Shown here: one piece after another, positions 46,695-59,164 of the stretch
Layout of the letters: each line of letters opens with the position of its first letter
Numbering within the stretch: position 1 is the stretch's first letter
Assembly: GCA_038502055.1 (NCBI GenBank)
Contig: JAXRKN010000044.1
Coordinates: forward strand, 4,064,001-4,128,000
Reading direction: 5' to 3'
DNA from: Tanytarsus gracilentus
Lineage: Eukaryota; Arthropoda; Insecta; Diptera; Chironomidae
DNA: 64,000 bases
Notes under the pieces: generated by a model
Told to the model about the DNA's origin: nothing
What the model saw: only the letters and a program-made list of their open reading frames with translations
Databases searched by the model: none
Position numbers and translations under genes: made by a program

Positions 46695-48179
46695 ATGGGT
46701 TCTCAACGCAGAAATAAAACGACAACTTTAGCGATTTGTGCATTGCTTTTGCTATCATCTTTTGATATTTGTGAAAGTGCTAAAACATCCAACAGCAAAA
46801 ACAAATCAAAAAGTGGATCTTCTTCTTCTTCTTCTTCGCGAACAAAAGTATCCAATACTCAGCACGCAAATCCAGCAAGCTTCTCGTACTCAAATGTGAA
46901 ACCGAATGCACAGCAACCAGTAAAACCTTCAGCTCCAGTTCAGAAACCTTCCTATCCCGTCCAGAGTCAGCCGAATTATAACCAAGCACCGTATCCCGTT
47001 CAAAGTCAGCCCTCATATAATCAACCACCTGCGACGAACACAAGACCTGTTGGATGGAATGTCGATCAGAATAAGCCACCAGTCAATCCTCCATATCCAG
47101 TCAATAATCAAGCAAAACCCAACTCACCTCCTTATCCCACCAACAATCAACAAAATAATCAACCAATCTACCCTCAACAAGCTCCACCGCCAGCTTATTC
47201 AAATCCCCAGCAAACTCATCAGGGACCACCTCCTGCTTACTCAAACTATCCCTCAAACACCAACTATAATTCTCCTCCAGTTCATTCTCAATATCCTCAG
47301 CAAGCACCACCACCACAATACTCTCAATATCCGCAGCAAGGATACCCTCAAAATTCACAGCAAGGCTTCCACTCACAGCCATCATTTAATCCACAACCCT
47401 CCTATCAACAGCCTCAATTCATTCCCGTTCAGCAACAACAAAGTAGTGGACCAGGACTCGTTAAGACAGCCTTAATCAGCGGCGCTGCTGGACTTGGTGG
47501 TGCTGCCTTATATAATGCTTTCAAGTCTGACAGTGATCCAAAAACGACCATAATTTACGTAAATAATACGCAACCCATAGCAGCTACTGGTGAAATTACG
47601 CCACCACAGCAAATTGCAGCTCAACCAGAACAAACGGCTTCAAATAATCCAGCTGTTCCTCAACCAAATCAAATGGGCTACAACCCGGCAATGCAAGCAC
47701 CTCCACAGCAAGATCAAATGGTTTACAATCCCGCAATGCAAGCTCCTCCACAGCAAGATCAAATGGTTTACAATCCAGCAATGCAAGCTCCTCCACAGCA
47801 AGATCAAATGGGTTACAACAATAGCCCGATTATGCAGGCTCCACCAGTTGAAATTCAACTAGATCAAACTTTAAACATTACAATGATGCAAGCCGTTCCA
47901 AATATACCGATGCAAGACATTATAACACAATCGCCGAACAATACACTTGATTCAACAACTACAACATCAGCATCATCGAGTGAGGAGACAGTTAAGAAGG
48001 ATGAGATGGCAGCTAAATCTGCAGATGTTGTCAACGGACCAGCTTTAAATACCAAAGCTCAGGAAATTGTTGGAGCTGAAAAACTTCCAAATACGGCTGA
48101 GCAAGCAAACAACGGAATCTCATCAGTAAAAATTTCAATCTCGATTATTTTATTGTCAGTAGCTTATACACTTTTCTAA
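46695..48179 (+). CDS. GPI-anchored Pro/Gln/Tyr-rich protein with prion-like layout
   Basis: Single coding exon, 494 residues, from the ATG at 46695 (context GCCATGG); an out-of-frame ATG at 46690 overlaps it. A signal peptide (LAICALLLLSSFDICESA) is followed by a Ser/Lys run, then Pro-Tyr-Gln repeats such as YPVQSQP and QAPPPAYS. A Gly/Ala-rich hydrophobic segment, GLVKTALISGAAGLGGAALY, comes next, then three tandem copies of QDQMVYNPAMQAPPQ-type repeats (about 47660-47830), Thr/Ser-rich sequence, and a hydrophobic C-terminus (ISISIILLSVAYTLF) after small residues, as in a GPI signal. The gene is not recognised by name. The layout recalls vertebrate prion/Shadoo proteins, probably by convergence. 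Extracellular surface location inferred. Poly(A) signal 48298-48303. Confidence 0.8.
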   Translation: MGSQRRNKTTTLAICALLLLSSFDICESAKTSNSKNKSKSGSSSSSSSRTKVSNTQHANPASFSYSNVKPNAQQPVKPSAPVQKPSYPVQSQPNYNQAPYPVQSQPSYNQPPATNTRPVGWNVDQNKPPVNPPYPVNNQAKPNSPPYPTNNQQNNQPIYPQQAPPPAYSNPQQTHQGPPPAYSNYPSNTNYNSPPVHSQYPQQAPPPQYSQYPQQGYPQNSQQGFHSQPSFNPQPSYQQPQFIPVQQQQSSGPGLVKTALISGAAGLGGAALYNAFKSDSDPKTTIIYVNNTQPIAATGEITPPQQIAAQPEQTASNNPAVPQPNQMGYNPAMQAPPQQDQMVYNPAMQAPPQQDQMVYNPAMQAPPQQDQMGYNNSPIMQAPPVEIQLDQTLNITMMQAVPNIPMQDIITQSPNNTLDSTTTTSASSSEETVKKDEMAAKSADVVNGPALNTKAQEIVGAEKLPNTAEQANNGISSVKISISIILLSVAYTLF

Positions 48180-48714
48180 AGCAATTTGCATAAATTATTA
48201 TCATTATTAATACGTAGCTAACTTGTTGACGCTCTCTCTAGTTCTACATTTTAAATTCTGAAAGTATTTTTTGAATTGTTACACGCTTTAATGAGAAAAT
48301 AAAAAATATTTTGAAAGGTTGAAAATGAAATGGAAAACTTTTGATTTTTTTAGTTTTAATTAAAGCCTAAATTATTAAGTTGTCGCAGATTTTTTAAGTT
48401 CATGTTTCAAAAATTTAAAATATAAAAAAAATCAGCTTTTTAATCAATTAAACGATATGAAACCACGTGAGCTGATTCATCAGCAAAATCTTAACATTTG
48501 TTTATTGATTCCACTTAAGCTCAACGCTGTTGATGTTGATGAGAATATTACAGCGATTCCGATGAATGAAAAGACGTTAACTCATGAACGACGATCAAAT
48601 GGCTTCAGAAAAGCTTAGCGATGGAATTAAAAAATTTGCTGCAGACATTTGAACGCTAGAGGAAATGCTCGATTCTATCTAAAGAAATAAGATTTAAAAA
48701 GTTTATTTTCAAAA
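48180..48714. other. Convergent intergenic region with a possible gene relic
   Basis: Contains the 3' UTR of the prion-like gene. A stretch at 48450-48670 is less AT-rich and looks coding-like: ATG at 48457 gives MKPRELIHQQNLNICLLIPL and more, 53 codons, ending at 48618. A neighbouring frame (ASEKLSDGIKKFAADI) continues after an apparent frameshift. The family is not recognised. Confidence 0.35.
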
Positions 48715-51568
48715 TTAACTAAGTTTATTTTCATCGCACATCAAGTTCAAAATATCCTTATCGATTGCATTTAAAGTTTGTAAATTAGAAGGAATCGATG
48801 ACGATGGAGCGGTCGAAAATATATGACCATTACTTATAATTTGAAAAGATTTAATTTGCGATAGCGACGAAAAATAAAGATCCAATTGTCGGACGATTGA
48901 AAGGCTAATTCCACACAATGAATTTTTACTCGAGTGTCCATGAACGTACTCATATTCTCCAATTGTATAAAGATTATCGACTAGTGTCTGCCACTGGATA
49001 TTGTTGAGATTTAAAGCGTGTTTGATGTCGTCTCCTTTAATTGGAACATCATAACAAGCGAATTGCGGCAGATGGATGGAAATTTCGAATATTAAATCAC
49101 GTTTGAATGTCACTCTCTGTAGTTCAATTATATAGCACGATGCTCCATTGTCGAGTGAATTATTATTTAAAGCTGGAGAATTGAATGTGAAGAATTGACG
49201 TTGTGCTACTTCTGAGCTAGAAGAAAAATTTTCATCATTTATAAGGCTCATGTTATTTGCTAATTTCCTACCAGCATCAGGACTTTGCTGCTCCTCTTCC
49301 GATTCAATAAAAGCCATTACACCGGCATTTGTTTTGATTTTCTTCTTAGGTTGAGGTCTGTCTTGTTTTTTACTTTTTCGCTTACTAGATCGCGCTTCCT
49401 GTCTATCACCCATTTCTAATTGATGAATTCTTAAGTCATATTGATGAAGCGAATGATTTTCAGACACTGGCGATTGACACGCTTGAGGTGCTGGAGATGT
49501 TGCAACTTGAACTTGTTCATCGCTCGTTACCTCTTGACTTTCAGCATTAAGCTGCAATTGATATCGATCGCGTCCCAAATCGCATCCTCTATTATCTTCC
49601 TCAAGCGCAGTTATCATACTATCATCTTCAGTTTCACTATCCAGCACAATCACTTCATCATCTGACAAACTTAAAATTTCTACGTCAGAGTATCTGTTAG
49701 GATTTGGATTCGGTGTGTGTTGCGATAGAGGTTGCGATAGAGGTTCACGTTTAATCTGTAGTGGATCCACAGGAGCAATGACTGAAGGTATGAAATCATT
49801 GGGCTGTTCAAAAATGACTTCTTCGTATTCGTCGATCACTAAAACTCCTTCACTGGTATCGAAAACATTTTCTTGAGGTAAATTTTGAAGGGGTTCCTCG
49901 TGACTTTGAGTTGAGGTGATTCGCGGAGGTGTCCAATGATTATCTTCAAAATAAATATAAACTTAGTTAAGCATTAAAATTATGAATTTAAATATTACCT
50001 TCACAAGCGAGTTGAAGGTCGTTGAATTTTTTAAATGCAACTGCCTTAAACTCATCCTCGAGCGTGTTATTCATCATTTCCTCTAAAGTCTTAGGATATT
50101 CTCTGAGCAGATATAACGCAGCGATCAAAAATGAGACTCGTTTATTCGCCACACTCCAAATAGTTCCAAAATCGTTGGGAAATTGAGTTAAAATAATTTC
50201 ACGAACTGGTGATATAAGTGTTGGCGATTTGGATAGAATTGTTACCAAATCCATTTCAGCATTCGATGCGTCGGGCTCGCGAAGAAAGTCTTCAACAGCC
50301 AAATTTATTTTGATAGGATTTTCAATCACACTCACTCCAGTACGTGTCGAGCTTCCAGAGCTAGTTGCGACATTACTCTGATCAGGATTTTTTTCACACA
50401 CTTGTCGTCGCCGATATGTCAATTTTGATGGAGTAATGGGTTGTGGAGCAATATCGTGAGGTTGTGGAGTGATTTCTGGATTAAAGTTCTCCTCCTCATC
50501 GTCATCATAGTTTTGATAAATAAATAGATCATGGAAAGGAGGCATGTTTCGTTGTGGCATTCTCATATAATGTAAAAAAAAGCGATTACGAACTAGTCGA
50601 CTTATTTCCTCTTTAGTTAGATTGGGATCTAAGTTCTTTGAGAACTCTTCGCGATTCTGACGTAAAATAGCCATTGCATTCGTTTTTCGAAAAAATGTTC
50701 TCATATCTTTCGTAATGAGCGCTTCTCGATCCTCAGATATATAATTTCCCAATAAATAATAGCGTGGCTTTACCAAAAACTTTTTGTCTTCGAATCGAAT
50801 TTCAGGACATGTCCGGTACAAATTCAGATATGCTTGACCATGAAACGTTCCAAACTGATATTCATCCATATCACCTTTTTTAAGTGCTCTCGCTTTGAAA
50901 TTGCTGATCTCACATATTTCCTCCAGTGAAATCGTCTGCAAATCAACGTACTCGACCCTTTCTTGTTTCTCATACACTTTCCTGAAGACTCTATTTGAGA
51001 CTACTCTGTTGTAGTGGCTAAGAAATTCAGATCCATGTTTCTCTCTCTTACTCTCGATGACAGTCTTTATTTCTTGATGCAATGGATTATTGATATTCAT
51101 GTTTATAGAACAGTTTTTAAGTTGATTGATTGCACAGAACTCAGTGACTCTCTTTAAATCAGATTCGTTCTCGATTGCGGGATTGATCAGCAGCTCCTTC
51201 GCAATAATTTCACTATGTAGCGAGTTAAACTTGAATGTGTTGTATGGATAATGGATACGAAACTGAACATCCATTACTCTTCGAATCGTAGAATCAATAA
51301 TGAGGATTTTTGCAAGATTCAACGACTGGTACTTTTCGAGGTAGATATCAATGACTTGATCGATATTTGAATTATCACAGAACCACTTTTTAGCAATCTT
51401 TGATATCTCATAGTTTTCATCCGAGATAATATCATTTTTATCCAAAAGAGAGCGATCGAGCACGACAACACTTGACTCTTGCTCTTGCTGCTGCTTATTT
51501 TTCTTACTTTTTAGTATGTCCACGATGCTGGGCTGATTCTTATCATTTCTTTGCTTCTTCGCACTCAT
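48715..51568 (-). CDS. Unrecognised 932-residue protein
   Basis: Two exons join in phase, 51568..49999 and 49943..48715, across a 55-bp intron. I recognise no domain. It begins MSAKKQRNDKNQPSIVDILK, a Lys-rich start typical of nuclear proteins. Residues 40-350 look globular: blocks such as IHYPYNTFKFNSLHSEI, YLNLYRTCPEIRFEDKKFLV and RTFFRKTNAMAILRQNREEF. There follow an acidic stretch (YDDDEEENF), Ser/Thr-rich linkers, a helical segment (VREIILTQFPNDFGTIWSVA...YLLREYPKTLEEMM), then a disordered acidic region with a basic patch SKRKSKKQDRPQPKKKIK, a likely nuclear localisation signal. The C-terminal 120 residues look folded again. The start is divergent from me31B. Fast-evolving nuclear protein is the best description. 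Confidence 0.8.
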
Positions 51569-53480
51569 TTTAAATTAATTTTGAATGAAATTATTGTGTT
51601 TCTGAAAAATAAACAAAAAAAAGAGCGCGAAATTAAAAGTTGACAATTTTTAATCTTAAACTGAATATTTTAATAATATTTCACTATACTTTACCTCTTC
51701 TTGATCATCCTCTTCCTTCCAATGCTCTTAATGCACTAATTTAATGGGCAAAGATAAAATAATTGACAGAAATTCAGAAATTCGATGCGACTTATAACTG
51801 TTGAGTGAGAGTGTTCAAAAAAATTGAGAGACTAAGTTTATTGATTAAATTTTAAGAAGTCATACAGCAAAATAAAAATGGTCATATTAATGCTAAAAGA
51901 AAATTAATTAATTAATTACAATAAAAATTAACGAGTATTTTCTAAAATAATCCGGCAATTGAAAACTTCATAAAAATTTCCCTTTTTTTTCGTCCACTCA
52001 CTCAGAGGTATATTTTTTCCGTTAGAAGATTATTGATGATCAATTATGATATTAAGTTAATTAAGGACATGATTCTATAAGCTAATTTCCCATTGAAAGT
52101 ATTTTAAGTAAAAACTTTTTAAAATTTCATTAAAATGTTGAAAGTTGTGCAACAAAAAAAAATACAATTTTTGTAACGTAAATAATAAATTTAATTAAAG
52201 TCTCATGCCGTGAAATGCGCGTAAATTTTTTGAAGGGGAAGAAAGCTACTACCTACTCAATTCAGTTCAAGCGAGCTAAAAAGAAAAGATATTCAATCTT
52301 TTAAAGCAAATTTCAGGCAAAGAAACGAATTTCAGGTAAGTTAACTGCTTTAACTTTGTTGTTTATGTGTCGAGTTGTGCAAATAATGTAAAGTTCAGTC
52401 GCAATGTGTCGAATTAGTGTGTTAAAAGTTGAAATAAAAATTTTCCAATGTGCTCGATCTAGTTTTTCTTTAACTTCTTAAAAAGAAGATTTAAATGTGT
52501 TGCATAGTTAAAATCGCATTTAATCAATCTCAAAAGCCAAAAAAACCAATAAAATCTTTTCGATTTGCCCAAAAAGAACTTAAAAAATTGCAAAATAAAT
52601 TCGAATGTAATGGCTGACGCTTGGCTCGGTTGCGAAAAGAAAATAAAGCTATCTTATCGCTATTCATTATTTTCGACAGTTATTTGCCCGTAAGCGAGTC
52701 CAAATTTCACAAAAATTGGTGGAAAATATGAAAAACTTAACGTTCAAGCGGTTTGAGAGTTGGAAATTGAGATCCGTTTCTTGGTTCAATTGAAGGTTAA
52801 TATTTCTCATTTCTTTGTTCGTAACTTTTTCATTTCTTACGCGGCGACGATGATTTGGCTATTTGTGGTGCTTTATATGGGCTTTTATCGAGTTTGAGAA
52901 AACCGTAAAAATTAAATCGAGTGCTATCATGTTTGAGCACGACTTTAATTAAAGTTGTGACCTGAATCATCAGGTATTAAAAGGATAATTTTATGTTGCA
53001 TGTAAACACAGTCCCTTTTGAGTTGATTTAAAAAATAATTTTATATCCCATGGCTTATAAAAACTAACCGTAGAAAACTCATCAATTTTATGCAATAACT
53101 ATTTCAATCTTTCTCTTTCTTTTCAGATATCATTTTCGGCGTAATCGGAGCATCATAATTCTCAATTTGAAAATTAAACTCTGTGAAAAAAAAGCGAAAA
53201 AAAAAATCTTAAGAAAGAATCTTATCAGCTGCGTAAAAAGGGGATTGTGACACAATCTTTGGAGCAGAAAGCATTAAAAACTCAGATAAACTGCATAAAA
53301 AACGAATTGTAAAAAAGAAGTGAAGTGTAGTGAAAAAAAAGAGAGAGTTTTAAAGTGTTTTTGATGTAAATACATTTTAGGATTAATAATTAATAATATT
53401 AAAACAAAAAAAAACTAAGAAAAAAAAAATCTTAAATCAAGTGAAATAGTTGAGAAAGGATATAAAAAAAATCAATTTTT
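51569..53480 (+). promoter_or_regulatory. me31B promoter, 5' UTR exons and 5' UTR intron
   Basis: An initiator-like TCAGTT is at 52262-52267. A consensus donor (CAG before GTAAGT) ends a first 5' UTR exon at 52335. An acceptor (TTTCTTTTCAG) begins the next exon at 53127, giving a 791-bp UTR intron and about 350 bp of leader before the ATG. The left part also serves the divergent 932-residue gene. Confidence 0.5.
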
Positions 53481-55021
53481 ATGAATAATAGAAATCAAAA
53501 AAGTCAATCGAAGAACAACCACACGAGTAATAACAACAACAAGATGATGACTGAAACTATGAATAGTAACAATCATTACAATCAGAAGTGAGTAAATGCT
53601 AAATTGTGATATTCGATATTTAACAATCTATTTTAAAATAGCGACCGCATCGATCCAGGTTGGAAGGCAAAACTACAGATCCCACCCAAAGATAATAGAA
53701 TTAAGACTAGTGTAAGTTGCAAAACTTTGTACTTTTAAAGCTCTATTACTCACTAATTAATTTTAGGATGTAACCGATACTCGTGGCAATGAGTTTGAGG
53801 AATTTTGCGTTAAGCGTGAATTGCTTATGGGTGTCTTCGAAATGGGCTGGGAGAAGCCGTCGCCGATTCAGGAAGCAGCGATTCCTATTGCTCTCGGCGG
53901 AAAGGACATTTTGGCGCGTGCAAAAAACGGCACAGGAAAAACTGGAGCTTACTGTATCCCCATACTGGAACAAGTCGACGAGAAGAAGGACTACATTCAG
54001 GCGTTAATTATCGTGCCCACGAGAGAGCTCGCGCTACAGACTTCACAAATTTGCATTGAGCTTTCGAAGCATTTGGACGTAAAAGTCATGGTGACAACAG
54101 GCGGAACAAATCTTAAAGATGATATTATGCGACTCTATCAGAAGGTTCACGTTGTTATTGCCACTCCCGGGCGAATTCTTGACTTGATGGATAAGGAGGT
54201 TGCAAATATGGAAAATTGCAAGATGCTTGTGCTCGACGAGGCAGACAAACTACTTTCGCAAGATTTTAAGGGCATGCTGGATCATGTCATCATGAAGCTG
54301 CCGCGTGAACGCCAAATCTTGCTCTTCTCGGCCACATTCCCGTTGACGGTCAAGCAATTCATGGACAAGCACTTACGAAACCCATACGAAATAAATTTGA
54401 TGGAAGAGTTGACACTCAAGGGAGTTACACAGTACTATGCGTTCGTTCAAGAACGCCAAAAGGTACACTGTTTAAATACACTATTCAGCAAGCTTCAAAT
54501 CAATCAGTCCATCATTTTCTGCAACTCGACGCAACGTGTGGAATTGTTGGCCAAGAAGATCACCGAGCTGGGATACTGCTGCTATTATATTCATGCAAAA
54601 ATGGCACAACACTATCGTAACCGCGTCTTTCATGACTTCCGAGCCGGCTTATGTCGCAATCTCGTCTGCTCTGATCTTTTTACACGTGGTATTGATGTTC
54701 AGGCTGTGAATGTTGTTATTAACTTTGATTTCCCCAAAATGGCTGAGACTTACTTGCATCGCATTGGCCGTTCCGGACGTTTTGGTCACTTGGGTAAGTT
54801 AAACTTGTATCTTATGATTGTTGCAATTTCACAACTGTTAAAAATTAGGTATCGCCATCAATTTAATCACGTACGAAGACCGTTATGATCTTCATCGCAT
54901 CGAAAAGGAATTGGGAACGGAGATTAAGCCAATTCCGAAAATCATTGATCCAGCACTGTATGTTGCTACGAAATCGGAGCAAGACCATAATAATCAAGAG
55001 GAACAGAACGCCAATAAGTAA
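53481..55021 (+). CDS. me31B: ATP-dependent RNA helicase Me31B (DDX6/Dhh1)
   Basis: Cytoplasmic DEAD-box helicase of P bodies and germ granules; represses translation and promotes decapping. Four coding exons join in phase: 53481..53587, 53642..53711, 53767..54793 and 54849..55021; 458 residues, matching the family. The Asn/Gln/Ser-rich N-terminus is short. Helicase motifs in order: Q motif (EFCVKRELLMGVFEMGW...PIQ), motif I AKNGTGKT (about 111-118), Ia PTRELAL (143-149), TPGR, motif II DEAD (216-219), SAT (247-249), IIFCNS, RGIDVQ and HRIGRSGR (390-397). All catalytic residues are present. Coding introns are 54-55 bp. The tail is short and acidic (EEQNANK). Codon use is less AT-biased than in the neighbours, as expected for a highly expressed gene. 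Confidence 0.96.
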
Positions 55022-58000
55022 GCTGACCCTTTCGCCATGGGCTGGAAGGAATTCAGTTTCTATTTTTTTATAAAATTTCACATAAACAAATACACACAAA
55101 ACAAATGCGTACATGCATCCATTTCTCATACGATGTCATAGAATTAGAGAATCGCGAAAAAAAACCATTATAGAATTGTGTAAAGAAAAATATCTTGAGG
55201 TAGGAAAAGATTTTTTTTGTTTAAAAAAATTATTAAGAAAATCGATGAGATTTTTGCATGAATGAATGAGCAAAAAAAATGAAAACACAAAAAAGAATTT
55301 ATCGGTAAATGATTTTAAAAAAATTGCGTTGTAAAATCGTATAAAGAATGTAACGTCTAATTTCCTTGAGAGCCGTTTTTAAATTTGTACTTTGAATTAC
55401 CTTTTTTTCTCTTTGTTACATCCTTTTTCAATTAAACATTTTTCTTAATTTTTTAATAGATTTGCCACAAAAAAGCAACATTTTAATTCATTCAACTACT
55501 GTCAAGGCAATGTGCCTAAAAATCAATTGTGTTAAACAAGAAAGTCGCTTGAAAGATTACTGCAATAAACTATATTATATTAAAGATTGTCATGCCTGCA
55601 GTGAATGTAAATAAAACTCTTTCATTACTTCAACCGCGATACTAAAAAAATGTGTAAAATATGTATAGAAAAAAAAGAGAGCAACAAAGAACTGTGTGGC
55701 AAATTCTTTTTTCATTTTTTTTTCTCGCAACCAATTTTTTTTCGTGAGGGACTAAAAGAAAGAAAAAAAGTCCCTATTATAAATTTTTGAGTTTGCAACC
55801 ACTTTAATTAATAATTTAAAAATTATTAGGTACGATTGGGGGAACGCTGATAATTATAATTTAAAAAGTATCAAATTTTATATGATTCAGCTCTCATTTA
55901 AATCACATAAAAGAAACTATTGGAAGAAAGTCAAGCTTCCCCCAAATGAAGTAACTTTGTTTTAAAATCTACAAAAGTACCTGCAATTTACAAAAGAAAG
56001 TGAGTAAATTCAATCACAAAATGCTCTCAAATTGAGAGATGAACATTTTCAAGATTTCTTGAGGGGAGCAAACTCTTTATAAATTTTGAGCATTCTAAAG
56101 TTGATGGATATTTCATTTTCTTTAAAATTAACTAACTTATTCCATCAAATTCAATATTTTACTCTTGTGAATTTAATGACTCGAAAAAATTCTCCGAGCG
56201 AATCCTTCTGTGCTATTTGTTTAACCGCATCTGAATCATGGAATGCAAGTGTCAAGTGTGAAAATTGAATTGGAAATACGAAGTATCGTAAAGTCGCATT
56301 GCCATGAAGCATTTCGTATAATTTTTCGATAAATTTCAGTCAACTTGAAAATCAATTGACTTACAGAATGCTCATTATCAGCGAGTTCACGCGTTTCTTA
56401 AAAGAAATTTTAAACTCACCATAAAAAAATGTTCATTTGAAAATCTTTCATTTAACCAACTTTTTTTGCAATAACTTTACCTTTTTCTTCGAGAATCAAG
56501 ATTGTTTGAGGATAAAAACGTGATTTTACTGCAAAAATAGTTCTTCAACTTTCATTTCATTAAAAGCTGAAACCAATAAATCGGGTTTCTAGAATAATAT
56601 ATCCCCTCGTTAAAGGCAATCTTCCATCAGATAGCAAAAAAAAACAATTCTCTGCTGGCCGTATTTTTTATTTCAACAGCGGCACCTCCTTTCTTTCATA
56701 TGAAATTTCATCCGGGAAGCGCATTGAAAGGAGGCGAAATTAGATGAGTGAAAGAGCTTTGTCGTCATCCGTATAATCCTCCCAATGTAGCAGAGAAGGG
56801 AGAAGAAAAAAATTATGAAAAAAATATTAACGAGCAACGAGGTAGCTTTATCAAAAGTAAAAAAAGTTCTCGCTGAAGTATACGAGGGGAAATCTAGATT
56901 ACGTTTAACAGCGAAACTTTTTTAGTTACTTTCTGCTCCTTGCAAGTTAATATTGCTTGTTTTTTAATTTCTTCTCTTTTTTATATTAAAAAGTTTAAAC
57001 TTACTTTAAAATGCAAGACCGCAAAAGTAAGTGCGGAAAGGCTCTTTCACCATCGCGAAGCGCTCCCGTAAAACTTCCTTCTCTAAAAAATCCTTTAATT
57101 TTTCATATCGCTGGTAGTCGCCCAATTTAAACTGCTGTTTTGTCACATTTTCTTAAACACCCATCTCTAATTCTCTTTTTTTTTCTTCTCCGAACACCGG
57201 CGATACATCTTTTATGATAATTAAATTTTCTTCCACTTCATTCCTCCCTTTTCTTGTCTCACTTCGTCTCTTCTTCTTTGTATAATAGAAAATTTTTTTA
57301 GTTTCATCCTTGATGTTGGTAATAAAATTTTCATTTTCCTTCTTAATTTTTCTTCAATTATACCAACCAAATTAACGGGCTCCGTATTTAGCTTCTTTAA
57401 TGCAGAAAAAGTTATTATTTCATAAGGAGAGAGAGAAGGAAACTAAACTTTTCCTATTATCTCCTTATTCAGTGCCCAGCTTCGTTTCATGGCGGCAACG
57501 CCAACTTTCGTCTTCTTCTTTTTAAATCTAATAATATTCGTTTCAGAATATAAGCACAAGCGATAGCATTTTTTTAAAGTTTCCCATTAAAAAAAACTTT
57601 TTTGTTCGCTAGTGTTATTTTTTCATGCAATAAACGACGACGAATAAATTATTGAAATTCAGCGCGTTATCATGAGTGGATTCAATTAAAATAAACCGTA
57701 AATTATATGCGAAATGAAATCTACCCGAGAGTTCTTGGAAATGCAATTATTTAAAATTGGGTGTTTTTCATAGATCGGGAATTTTCCGGGAGTCAAGTTT
57801 TTATTTTACTTTTTTTTGGAGATGAATAAATTATGATTTTTTTAAACAAACAATATGCATAAATTATTCATAGACTGTTCCAAAATTCCTGGAAAAATAT
57901 TTAAATATCTGATTAGTTTTTAAAATTCCTTGATTGCTCTAAATTTTCATGGAATTTCAATAATCTAATTTAAACACGAAACCCCCAACTTTTTTCTTCA

Positions 58001-58640
58001 TGTTTAAAATTTAAATTGTCGCCTATAAAAAATACATCGATAGGCAAATTGTTAAAGTTTTCTTTCCATTGAATTGACAATATACGACACATTTTAACAA
58101 AATTGGGTAATCCATTTTATTTGCGTGTAATTTATTTCCACTCGATATTTTTTCAATTGCTGAAAATTGTAAAATGTTTTTTTAACATCCCATTCTGTCG
58201 TTCCTTTGAACGATTACTTCTGTTCTCATCCTCGGGAAGAGAAATCGAAAAGAAACAACTCGAGAACTTTGAAGAAGAAAATTTAATCAAAAATTCAAAA
58301 TACAAATCCCACAACAATTGCTATTTCGTCTTTTCTCCCTTCATACACTTTAGAACAACGATTTGAGTTTTATTAGTTTTGAAAAAAAAAATCACGATAG
58401 ACTTTCAGTTTATTACGACGCCATTAAAAAAAAGTTTAAAAAGAACAATAAAAAGTATTGACGGAGGAGAAAAGATTGTTCGAAAATTGTTACGAAAAAA
58501 AAATCATGTTCGGGAACATTGACGTGTGAAAATCTATGTAGAGAAAGACTGTATGTGAAAAGCTCATTTTTCATCGGTGATGTCTTAATTTTCTGAGTTT
58601 TCAAGAATTTACGACATCACTGGTGAGATTGAGAGTAAAG

Positions 58641-58791
58641 TGAAGGGAGTGGGACACTCGGATTTAAAAACTTGAGTGCAATTTTTAACTGTACTATAAA
58701 TCGAGGGAAATTTTAAAGTTCACCCGGATTTAATTTAAATCTCATTCTAAATTCAAAGGATTAAAAATTCTTGAGTGTCCCATGCCCCTTT
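58641..58791. repeat. MITE-like inverted repeat, GGGACACTC family
   Basis: The left end reads TGAAGGGAGTGGGACACTCG. The right end, reverse complemented, is AAGGGGCATGGGACACTCAA. These flank about 110 bp of AT-rich DNA. It is the clearest of three related copies in the window. Confidence 0.5.
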
Positions 58792-59164
58792 AAAATTGGA
58801 ATGTTTATCAGACTGAAATAAACCTAAGTCCGAATATTAGCACATAAAGTGAGAGATCGTGACAGTGATAAATGCATTGAGATTAAAATTTGTATTTTTA
58901 AAGAGTTATAACTGCAGAAATTTAATTAATTTATCGAAAAACATGGATCGAAGATTTGTTGGAACTTTAAAAATAGTTGAAATCAATCGGAGGCTCTCAA
59001 TGCAATCTTTCATGGTCAAAGGCTAACATCTGAAAAGCAAATTATGTGTTAACAGAGAAACAGAAATAAAAATGGTTCGGTGAAGAGGAAATTTTTCTTT
59101 AATTTTTTATATTTCAGGATTTTTAATAAAATTTAATCCACAGATTAAAATATTTGAGTTAGAT

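Noticed and set aside
47050..47862. Long alternative-frame ORFs on both strands inside the prion-like gene
   Set aside because: They are shadows of the repetitive Pro/Gln/Tyr coding sequence; only the frame with signal peptide and GPI tail has a sensible structure.
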